Source: VRUE01 sp963728365
GTDB taxonomy: Bacteria > Actinomycetota > Thermoleophilia > Solirubrobacterales > 70-9
Assembly: GCA_963728365.1 (NCBI GenBank)
Contig: CAVSJI010000001.1
Location: 1,922,001-1,986,000 of the forward strand
Reading direction: 5' to 3'
Length of the DNA stretch: 64,000 nt
A program made the position numbers and the translations under genes. Below the pieces are notes generated by a model. It had not been told where the DNA came from, ran no database searches, and was given only the letters and a program-made list of their open reading frames with translations. Positions 57,775 through 64,000 of this stretch are shown here, piece after piece; positions within the stretch are counted from its first letter, which is position 1, and each line of letters starts with the position of its first letter.

Positions 57775-58749
57775 TCAGCCGGGTCGCTTCCAGCCGCGCA
57801 GGCGCGGCTTCAGGATCGTCGTCGTCGGGGCGCCCACCAGGTTCGGCGCGGTGACGGTGATCCGCGTCCGTATCGACTCCTTCGCCGTGAGCCTGCGCAG
57901 GCGACGCTTGACCTCTTTCGAGTAGCGAATCGGGAAGCGCGTCGGCTGTCCTGGCGCGACGGTCTTCGTGCCGCCGTACAGCGGCACGATCAGGTTCCGC
58001 TTGCCGAGCTTCCGGTTCTTCGGCTTGAACCCCCACATCGCCTGGCCGTAGACGGTGACTTCCGCTGCCATGCTCGCCGTCACCAGCAGACGTAGCGATT
58101 TCCGCTTGCGCACCGTTCGAACAGAAAGCTCGACGGTTGGGCAGGCCGTCTGGTAAGCGGCGCTCTGCGGGCAGCCGTCCTGGGATTCGTCCCCGTAGCC
58201 ATCGTTGTCGGCGTCGGGCTCGATGCTTGCGATTAGCGGCACCCGCACGAAGACGCCGGCAGCGAATTGCTGGGTGGAGCCGGTTTCGACGCTGCCAGGG
58301 TAGGACCAGGTGTGGTCTTCGAGGTCGCTGGTCAGGCAGAAGAGCGGGCTGTCGGTGCCGATTCCGACCAAGCCGAAACGGTCCCCCGTCCGCACCGGCA
58401 GTCGTGCTGGAAAGCTGTTGAGGCCGCTGTTGACGGTCACCGGATCGGTCTCTGCGATCGCTTGGAATCTTCCGGTCACATCGGTCGGGCGAAAGATCGC
58501 CGCTCGCTCGGTCACCGCGGTGGCGCTGGCGGAGTGGATCGTCCAGCCTGTGACGATCCCGTCGCTCGGAGCGCTCAGCGGCAGGGCGCCACCCGATGCG
58601 TGCTGCTCGGGCACGAGGCTGTAGAGGCCCGACGCTTCGTTGCCTTCGCACTCGTCGCCGACTTCGGTGGCAGCCGAGGCCGTTGCGGCGCCGAGCAATG
58701 ACATCGCCGCTGCCAGGCCGAGCGTCGCCGCCTTACGTCGAATCCCCAT
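57775..58749 (-). CDS. Secreted protein with a TSP3-like loop
   Basis: A 324-residue protein with a signal peptide (RKAATLGLAAAMSLLGAATA, then SAAT). A beta-rich domain ends in the acidic loop EPDADNDGYGDESQDGCP near 195-212, like thrombospondin type 3 / Ca-binding loops. A basic C-terminal domain (RKRKSLRLLVTASMAAEVTV; KRRLRRLTAKESIRTRITVT) follows. It has the same layout as one module of the 555-residue protein at 27149. ATG 58749 is the start. A surface role is inferred. Confidence 0.75.
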   Translation of the reverse strand: MGIRRKAATLGLAAAMSLLGAATASAATEVGDECEGNEASGLYSLVPEQHASGGALPLSAPSDGIVTGWTIHSASATAVTERAAIFRPTDVTGRFQAIAETDPVTVNSGLNSFPARLPVRTGDRFGLVGIGTDSPLFCLTSDLEDHTWSYPGSVETGSTQQFAAGVFVRVPLIASIEPDADNDGYGDESQDGCPQSAAYQTACPTVELSVRTVRKRKSLRLLVTASMAAEVTVYGQAMWGFKPKNRKLGKRNLIVPLYGGTKTVAPGQPTRFPIRYSKEVKRRLRRLTAKESIRTRITVTAPNLVGAPTTTILKPRLRGWKRPG

Positions 58750-58790
58750 GCGTTGCAAGGCTAGGCCACGTCGCCCGTGTCTTCAAGCAT

Positions 58791-59414
58791 TCAGGGCGAT
58801 TCGTCCAGCAGCCGGTCAAGCGCCTGCCCCAGCCCGCCGATCGCCGAGTCGAGTGGGTCGGTGCTGCCGGCGGCGCGGGCGCGGATCAGGGCGCCCTCGA
58901 CCGTGGAGACGACGAGGCCGGCGAAGGCCTCGGCGTCGCGGCGGCCGACGCCTTCGTCGAGCAGGGAGGCGGCGATCGGGTCTTCCCAGCTGCGGAAGGC
59001 GGCTGTCGCGGCGGCGGCCAGTTCCGGGTCCTCGGGGCGGGCGAGGGCGGCGGCGGCGACCGGGCAGCCGATCCGCTCGGGGTGGTCCGTCACCCGGCGG
59101 CGGAAGATCTCGCCGAAGCGGGCCAGCGTGCCGCGCAGGCCGCGCTCCTCCAGCGAGCGCTCGATCAGGCCGCGGATCTCCTCGCCCTCGAGCGCTGCCG
59201 CCTCGGCCGCCAGCTGCGCCTTGCCGCCCGGGAAGTGGTGGTAGATCGAACCACGCGGGGCGCCACCGCGCTCGGCGACGTCGCGCAGCTCCATCCCGGC
59301 GTAGCCCTTTTCGGCGAGCAGCTCGCGGGCGCCGCGCAGCAGCAGCGCGCGGCCGTCCCGGCGACTCGACTGCGACGGTTGTCCGTCGGCGATCCTCGAT
59401 ATGCCCACGGACAT
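58791..59414 (-). CDS. TetR-family repressor
   Basis: A 207-residue TetR/AcrR regulator. The N-terminal HTH is LLRGARELLAEKGYAGMELR plus VAERGGAPRGSIYHHFPGGK (about 25-68), close to the LmrA/YxaF group; the C-terminal ligand domain contains LIERSLEERGLRGTLARFGE and CPVAAAALARPEDPELAAAA. It is divergent from the MFS efflux gene with only 18 bp between starts, so it almost certainly represses that gene. The ligand is unknown. Confidence 0.88.
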   Translation of the reverse strand: MSVGISRIADGQPSQSSRRDGRALLLRGARELLAEKGYAGMELRDVAERGGAPRGSIYHHFPGGKAQLAAEAAALEGEEIRGLIERSLEERGLRGTLARFGEIFRRRVTDHPERIGCPVAAAALARPEDPELAAAATAAFRSWEDPIAASLLDEGVGRRDAEAFAGLVVSTVEGALIRARAAGSTDPLDSAIGGLGQALDRLLDESP

Positions 59415-59432
59415 AGTCTATAGTCGGCGCCG

Positions 59433-60866
59433 ATGTATGACCATGGTCATAGAGGGATCGTGGCGATCGCCTGCGCCGGGGCATTCCTCGCCTTCCTCGA
59501 CGCGACGATCGTCAACATCGCCTTCCCCGACATCTCGCGCTCCTTCGCCGGCTCGGGACGCGACGCCCTTTCCTGGGTGCTCGACGGCTACTTCGTCGTG
59601 ATCGCCGCCCTGCTGGTGCCGGCCGGCGGGCTCGCCGACCGCTTCGGCCACAAGCGCGTCTTCCTGCTCGGCGTCGCCGGCTTCACGATCGCCAGCGGGC
59701 TCTGCGCGGCGGCGCCCTCGCTGCCCTTCCTGATCGGCTTCCGCGTCGTGCAGGGCGTGGGGGCGGCGCTGATCGCGCCGACCTCGCTGGCGCTCGTCCT
59801 CGACGCCTTCCCGGTTGAGCAGCGGGCGACCGGCGTCGGGATCTGGGGCGCGGCGGCCGCCGCCGCCGCCGCGATCGGCCCCACCCTGGGCGGCGCGCTG
59901 GTTGAGCTCGACAGCTGGCGCCTCGTCTTCCTGGTCAACCTGCCGCTCGGCGCCGCCGTCCTGCTCTTCGGCACGCGCCGCCTGCGCGAGCGCCCGCAGC
60001 TCGACAGCCGCCTGCCCGATCTGCCGGGGGCGGCGCTGCTGGCGCTCAGCCTGGCGCTGGTCACCCTGGCGATTGTCGAGGGCAACCGCTGGGGCTGGGC
60101 GGCCGCTCCGACGCTCGCCTGCTTTGCCGCCGCGGCGGCGCTTCTGGCCGGCGTCGTCTGGCGCAGCACCCACCACCCGCGACCGATCGTCGAACCGGCG
60201 CTATTCGCCGACCGCGCCTTCCGCCTCGGCAACCTCGGCACGCTACTCTTCGCCGCCGCCTTCTTCTCGCTGATCCTCGGCAACGTCCTCTTCCTCACGG
60301 GAGTCTGGGGCTACACCGTGCTGCAGGCGGGCGCCGCGACCCTGCCCGGTCCGACCCTCTCGACCGTCTTCGCCGGGCCCGCGGGCAAGCTCGCCGACCG
60401 CTTCGGCCAGCGCGCCATCGTCGTCCCCGGCACCGTCTTCTTCGCGGCGGGCGTGATGGTGCTGCGCTCGGCAGGCGCGACGCCCGACTGGCTTGGCCTC
60501 TGGCTGCCCGGCGCCTGCCTGACCGGCATCGGCATCGGCCTTGCCTTCCCGATCCTCGGCTCGGCTGCGGTCCGCGACGTCCCCGACGACCGCTTCGCCA
60601 CCGCCAGCGCTGTCAACGCCGCCTTCCGCCAGATAGGCGCCGTCCTCGGCACCGCCATCCTCGTAGCGATAGTCGGCGAACCGGCGACCCTCGCCGACGC
60701 CCTCCACGTCTCCAACGACGCCTACCTCTTCAGCGTGATCGCCGCCCTGGCCTCGGGCGGCGTGCTGCTTGCCCTTCGGCCGACGAGCGCCGCACGATCC
60801 CCTGACCTGGCTCTCCCAGAGCCAGCGACCGCTCAGGCCGCCGGCTCGGGACCGCGCACACGCTGA
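59433..60866 (+). CDS. MFS multidrug efflux transporter (DHA2, 14 helices)
   Basis: A 477-residue drug:proton antiporter of the EmrB/QacA type. FLAFLDATIVNIAFPDISRS has the helix-1 Asp motif, LADRFGHKRVFLLG is motif A, and GFRVVQGVGAALIAPTSLAL with GPTLGGALVELDSWRLVFLV gives motifs B and C. Fourteen hydrophobic segments are seen. ATG 59433 has no Shine-Dalgarno, while GTG 59460 lies behind AGAGGG; either could be used. A palindrome overlaps the first codons. The TetR gene alongside is its likely regulator. Confidence 0.9.
   Translation: MYDHGHRGIVAIACAGAFLAFLDATIVNIAFPDISRSFAGSGRDALSWVLDGYFVVIAALLVPAGGLADRFGHKRVFLLGVAGFTIASGLCAAAPSLPFLIGFRVVQGVGAALIAPTSLALVLDAFPVEQRATGVGIWGAAAAAAAAIGPTLGGALVELDSWRLVFLVNLPLGAAVLLFGTRRLRERPQLDSRLPDLPGAALLALSLALVTLAIVEGNRWGWAAAPTLACFAAAAALLAGVVWRSTHHPRPIVEPALFADRAFRLGNLGTLLFAAAFFSLILGNVLFLTGVWGYTVLQAGAATLPGPTLSTVFAGPAGKLADRFGQRAIVVPGTVFFAAGVMVLRSAGATPDWLGLWLPGACLTGIGIGLAFPILGSAAVRDVPDDRFATASAVNAAFRQIGAVLGTAILVAIVGEPATLADALHVSNDAYLFSVIAALASGGVLLALRPTSAARSPDLALPEPATAQAAGSGPRTR
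59436..59451. promoter_or_regulatory. TetR operator overlapping the MFS start
   Basis: TATGACCATGGTCATA is a perfect 16-bp palindrome covering codons 2-7 of the MFS gene if ATG 59433 is used, or the leader if GTG 59460 is used. TetR proteins bind such palindromes. The position supports control of the exporter, and perhaps a leaderless message. Confidence 0.6.
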
Positions 60867-60917
60867 CTGCCCTCGGACTTAGCGCTTCGCTCTCCGGGGA
60901 AAAGGCCCTGGCCCGGC

Positions 60918-63104
60918 TCAGTCGTCGCGCTCGACCTGCGCTGCCAGCGAGCGCCAGGCGCTCTCGGCGGCGTCGAGGGCGGCGCTGAGGCTGCGGTCGC
61001 CGGCTGCGATTTCGAGCGTGGCGCCGCCGGTCTCGCCGATCAGGGTGGCGCCGAGCGATTCGAGCGTGGCGTGATCGCCGCTGAGCAGGAAGCCGCCGGG
61101 ACCCTCGCCGAAGAGGGCCTCCTCGGGGGAGCAGCCGCGCTCGCGCAGGGGTTGGAGGTCGACGCGGCAGCCGATGCCGGCGCCGATCGCGCACTCGGCG
61201 AGCGCGCAGGCGAGGCCGCCGTCGCTGACGTCGTGGGCGGAGGAGAGGCTGCCGGCGCGGACCGCGTCGCGTACCGCCGCGCAGGCTGCGGCGACCGAGG
61301 CCACGTCGGGCTCGGGCAGGCCCGCGTCGAGCTCGCCACGCAGCTTGGTCAGCTCTGATCCGGCGAGATTCGGTTCGAAGGGGCCCAGCAGGCCGATCGC
61401 CTCGCCCTCGCGGACGAAGGCGCTGCCGCAGGTCTGCGCGGGGTCGGGCAGCTCGCCGACCATGCCTACCACCGGGGTCGGGTAGATCGGGCCTTCCGGG
61501 CCCTCGTTGTAGAGGGAGACGTTGCCGCCGACGACCGGCACGCCGAGCGCCTCGCAGGTCTTGGCGAGGCCGCTCACGGCCCGGTCGAGCTGCCAGGCCG
61601 GGACCGGTTTTTCGGGGTTGCCGAAGTTGAGGCAGTTGGTCAGGCCGAGCGGCGCGGCGCCGACGCAGGCGAGGTTCTGGGCGCACTCGAGCACCGCCTC
61701 GACCGTCCCGTTGTGCGGGTCGCAGGCGACCCGCCGCCCGTTGCCGTCGATCGAGACGGCGATCGCATTGCCCGCCTCCGGTATCTGCAGGACCGCCGCA
61801 TCCGCCCCCTCGGGGCGGCGCACCGTGCGCGAGCCGACCAGGCAGTCGTACTGCTCGAAGGCCCAGCGCTTCGAGGCGACGCTGGGCGAGGCGAGCAGGG
61901 CGAGCAGCGTCTCCTCGCTGTCGGCGTCCTCGCGCAGCGTCGCCCGGTTCCCGTAGATCCAGCCCTCCGGGGCCGCTGGCTCGAGGTCATACAGCGGGCA
62001 GCCGTCGACCAGCGCCTCGACCGGCATCTCGCCGACGATCTCCTCGCCGCGCAGGATGCGGATCTGCCCCGAGTCGGTGACGACGCCGATCTCGGCCGAG
62101 CCGGTCTGCCATTTCTCGCAGATCGCGATCACCTCGGCCACTCGCGCCGGCTCGACCACCGCCAGCATTCGCTCCTGGCTCTCGGAGACCATGATCTCGA
62201 AGGGCTCCATGTCGGCCTCGCGCAGCGGCACCTTGGCCACGTCGAGGTCGATCCCGACCCCGCCCGCCGAGGCCATCTCGCCCGCCGAGGAGGTGAGGCC
62301 GGCGGCGCCCAGGTCCTGCAGCGAGACCAGCAGCCCCTTGGCCAGCAGCTCCAGGCAGCACTCGAGCACCTTCGACTCCTCGAAAGGGTCGCCGATCTGC
62401 ACCGTCGGCCGCTTCGACTCGTCGCCCTCGCCGAGCTCGGCCGAGGCGAGCACCGAGGCGCCGCCGATCCCGTCGCGCCCGGTCGAGGCGCCCATCAGGA
62501 CGACCGCGTTGCCGACCCCGGCGGCGGCGGCCCGCACCATCTCCTCGGTCTTAGCCAAGCCGACGCACATCGCGTTGACCAGGCAGTTGTGCTCGTAGGG
62601 CGCCTCGAAGTAGATCTCGCCGCCGACGGTCGGCACGCCGATCGAGTTGCCGTAGTGGCCGATCCCGCGCACCGCCCCGTCCAGCAGGTGGCGCGAACGC
62701 ACCGAGTCGAGCTCGCCGAAGCGCAGCGAGTCGAGGATCGCGATCGGCCGCGCGCCGAGCGCGAAGACGTCGCGCAGGATGCCACCGACCCCGGTCGCCG
62801 CCCCCTGGAAGGGCTCGACCGCGCTCGGATGGTTGTGCGACTCGACCTTGAAGGCGACCGCGTAGCCGTTGCCGACGTCGACCGCGCCGGCGTTCTCGCC
62901 CGGGCCCATCACCACCCGCTCGCCGTCGGTCGGCAGGCGGCGCAGCAGCTTGCGCGAGTGCTTGTAGGCGCAGTGCTCGGACCAGAGCAGGCTGAACATC
63001 GCCAGCTCGACGTCGTTCGGCTCGCGCCCCAGCTTCTCGCAGATCAGCTCGAACTCGGCATCGGTCAGCCCCAACTCGCGGTACTTGGCGACCTCCACCG
63101 TCAT
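60918..63104 (-). CDS. purL: FGAM synthase subunit PurL
   Basis: A 728-residue small-type PurL, the synthetase subunit that works with PurQ and PurS to form formylglycinamidine ribonucleotide. SLLWSEHCAYKHSRKLLRRL, AVAFKVESHNHPSAVEPFQG, GVGGILRDVFALGARPIAIL and GLTSSAGEMASAGGVGIDLD are the ATP and substrate motifs; NCLNFGNPEKPVPAWQLDRA and SAHDVSDGGLACALAECAIG belong to the second half. It lies 58 bp after purQ and is convergent with the MFS gene. Confidence 0.97.
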   Translation of the reverse strand: MTVEVAKYRELGLTDAEFELICEKLGREPNDVELAMFSLLWSEHCAYKHSRKLLRRLPTDGERVVMGPGENAGAVDVGNGYAVAFKVESHNHPSAVEPFQGAATGVGGILRDVFALGARPIAILDSLRFGELDSVRSRHLLDGAVRGIGHYGNSIGVPTVGGEIYFEAPYEHNCLVNAMCVGLAKTEEMVRAAAAGVGNAVVLMGASTGRDGIGGASVLASAELGEGDESKRPTVQIGDPFEESKVLECCLELLAKGLLVSLQDLGAAGLTSSAGEMASAGGVGIDLDVAKVPLREADMEPFEIMVSESQERMLAVVEPARVAEVIAICEKWQTGSAEIGVVTDSGQIRILRGEEIVGEMPVEALVDGCPLYDLEPAAPEGWIYGNRATLREDADSEETLLALLASPSVASKRWAFEQYDCLVGSRTVRRPEGADAAVLQIPEAGNAIAVSIDGNGRRVACDPHNGTVEAVLECAQNLACVGAAPLGLTNCLNFGNPEKPVPAWQLDRAVSGLAKTCEALGVPVVGGNVSLYNEGPEGPIYPTPVVGMVGELPDPAQTCGSAFVREGEAIGLLGPFEPNLAGSELTKLRGELDAGLPEPDVASVAAACAAVRDAVRAGSLSSAHDVSDGGLACALAECAIGAGIGCRVDLQPLRERGCSPEEALFGEGPGGFLLSGDHATLESLGATLIGETGGATLEIAAGDRSLSAALDAAESAWRSLAAQVERDD

Positions 63105-63162
63105 CCCAGCCCCTTCCGGTGCGCTTTATGTGGTCTATGACCCGAAAAGGCGCAGCGGAAGC

Positions 63163-63834
63163 TCACGCGCCCGCCTCCGCCGCGGCTTCGAAGACCCGCA
63201 GGCCGTCGGTGGATCCGGTCAGGGGGTCGACGGCGTGCTCCGGGTGGGGCATCAGCCCGAGCACGTTGCCCGCCTCGTTGCGCACCCCGGCGATGTCCCG
63301 CGCCGACCCGTTCGGGTTCTCCCCGGGCGCGTAAAGGTAGGCCACCTGCCCATTCACCTCCAGCGCATCGAGCACCTCATCCGGCGCCCAGTACCGCCCT
63401 TCCCCGTGCTTCGCCGGAATCGACAGCGTCGGCCGACGGGACGATTCCCCTCTATATGGGGACATTTTCGGCCCGTCGACCTCGAGCAGGTGGAGTTGGC
63501 GGCAGTGGAACCGCAGGTCCTCGTTCAGGAGGAGGGCGCCGGGCAGCAGCCCAGCCTCGCAGAGGACCTGGAAGCCGTTGCAGATGCCCAGCACCGGGCC
63601 GCCCGCGGCGGCGAACTCGGCGACCGCTTCCATCGCCGGGGAGAAGCGGGCGATCGCGCCGGCGCGCAGGTAGTCGCCGTAGGAGAACCCCCCGGGCACG
63701 ACCACCGCGTCGATCCCGTCCAGGGCACGCTCCTCGTGCCAAACCAGGCGCGCCTCGGCGCCAGTCGCCTCGCAGGCGTGCAGTGCGTCGCGCTCGTCGC
63801 AGGAGCCGGGGAACTGGAGCACTCCCCAGCGCAT
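63163..63834 (-). CDS. purQ: FGAM synthase glutaminase subunit PurQ
   Basis: A 223-residue class-I glutaminase supplying ammonia to PurL. VLQFPGSCDERDALHACEAT is the N-terminus, VVPGGFSYGDYLRAGAIARF the oxyanion strand, GPVLGICNGFQVLCEAGLLP the nucleophile Cys and LMPHPEHAVDPLTGSTDG the His-Glu pair. Its ATG overlaps the purS stop (TGATG). The order on the minus strand is purS-purQ-purL. Confidence 0.97.
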   Translation of the reverse strand: MRWGVLQFPGSCDERDALHACEATGAEARLVWHEERALDGIDAVVVPGGFSYGDYLRAGAIARFSPAMEAVAEFAAAGGPVLGICNGFQVLCEAGLLPGALLLNEDLRFHCRQLHLLEVDGPKMSPYRGESSRRPTLSIPAKHGEGRYWAPDEVLDALEVNGQVAYLYAPGENPNGSARDIAGVRNEAGNVLGLMPHPEHAVDPLTGSTDGLRVFEAAAEAGA

Positions 63835-64000
63835 CAGAGCCGCTCTATCTCGTAGTCCTCGATCAGCGGGTTGGCGAGCAGCTTCTCGCAGAGCTCGTCC
63901 AGCCGCTCCGGGTCCTCGGCCTCCAGCTCGACCATGCGCCCCACGTGCACGTGGTCGATCCCCTCGAAGCCGAGCGCCGGCAGCGCTCGCTCGACGGCCT
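63834..64000 (-). CDS. purS: FGAM synthase subunit PurS (N-terminus outside window)
   Basis: The last 54 residues of PurS, a small bridging subunit of the PurL-PurQ complex. ALPALGFEGIDHVHVGRMVE and ELCEKLLANPLIEDYEIERL match the beta-alpha-beta end of the family, whose full length is about 80 residues. It overlaps purQ by one base. Confidence 0.9.
   Translation of the reverse strand, partial: AVERALPALGFEGIDHVHVGRMVELEAEDPERLDELCEKLLANPLIEDYEIERL

Noticed and set aside
61713..63140. 475-codon plus-strand open frame
   Set aside because: It is antisense to purL, whose protein matches its family end to end; GC-rich third positions keep the opposite strand open.
1..64000. CRISPR array
   Set aside because: No run of regularly spaced identical short repeats was seen; repeated motifs are few and irregularly placed.

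Overview
The window is high-GC, gene-dense DNA with the look of an Actinomycetota chromosome, most likely class Thermoleophilia (Solirubrobacterales-like). This is inferred from the GC-rich codon usage, the PurSQL-type purine genes, a CsoR-family copper sensor, CU044_5270- and DUF2269-type proteins and secreted proteins with thrombospondin-type-3 loops. No rRNA is present to settle the taxonomy. Three intact tRNA genes (two Ala, one Lys), a TPP riboswitch and several candidate operators are visible.

Layout. 1-9.4 kb: an MMPL exporter divergent from a MarR regulator; an ECF sigma operon (DHFR-like, VOC, sigma-SnoaL fusion); a DUF2269 protein; a tyrosinase followed by a DUF2182 membrane protein; a stress-type membrane protein and a nitronate monooxygenase. 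9.4-12.5 kb: a copper-sensor locus in which CsoR, with an intact operator, drives an ABC-2 exporter instead of the usual CopA ATPase. The ABC ATPase starts with what looks like the last ~24 residues of CopA. 12.5-16 kb: a phosphoribosyltransferase-hydrolase fusion, an M50 protease with CBS domains and an AbrB/VapC toxin-antitoxin pair.

16.06-32.45 kb is an accessory region built at the 3' end of tRNA-Ala(CGC) (intact at 32406-32478). Copies of the last 42 nt of a tRNA-Ala lie at 16056 and 21262, and a ~200-bp direct repeat ends in two of them, which is the pattern left by tandem islands. The region is rich in debris: tautomerase and MmcQ/YjbR pieces, an FAD-oxidoreductase remnant, a multicopper-oxidase tail, a truncated Fic toxin, a frameshifted AbiEi antitoxin, a broken ATPase and a decayed IS256 transposase. 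Apparently intact genes there are a hydrolase-like protein without its catalytic residues, a LuxR regulator, DUF2231 and DUF4395-thioredoxin membrane proteins, a VapBC pair, a wHTH-NTPase, a large secreted protein and a class-2 dihydroorotate dehydrogenase. No integrase was found.

32.6-64 kb is mostly core. It holds ferredoxin, hemerythrin and an Fe-S-type regulator; a second ECF sigma factor with a membrane partner; an acidic protein; lipA-lipB; and the pyruvate/branched-chain dehydrogenase genes E1alpha, E1beta and E2, with E3 separated by a DsbA-like gene and a Schlafen/AlbA-type ATPase that looks inserted. LipB and LipA make the lipoyl cofactor used by E2, and E3 reoxidises it. Thiamine genes follow: thiE, then riboswitch-thiO-thiSG, with ThiS and ThiG fused; TPP is the cofactor of E1. 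Next come tRNA-Lys, a LOG-family gene, a truncated HipA kinase behind a strikingly AT-rich operator-like region, and the purine genes purH, purN, purF, purL, purQ and purS (partial), interrupted by a secreted protein and a TetR/MFS efflux pair. The purN-purF junction carries a long inverted repeat.
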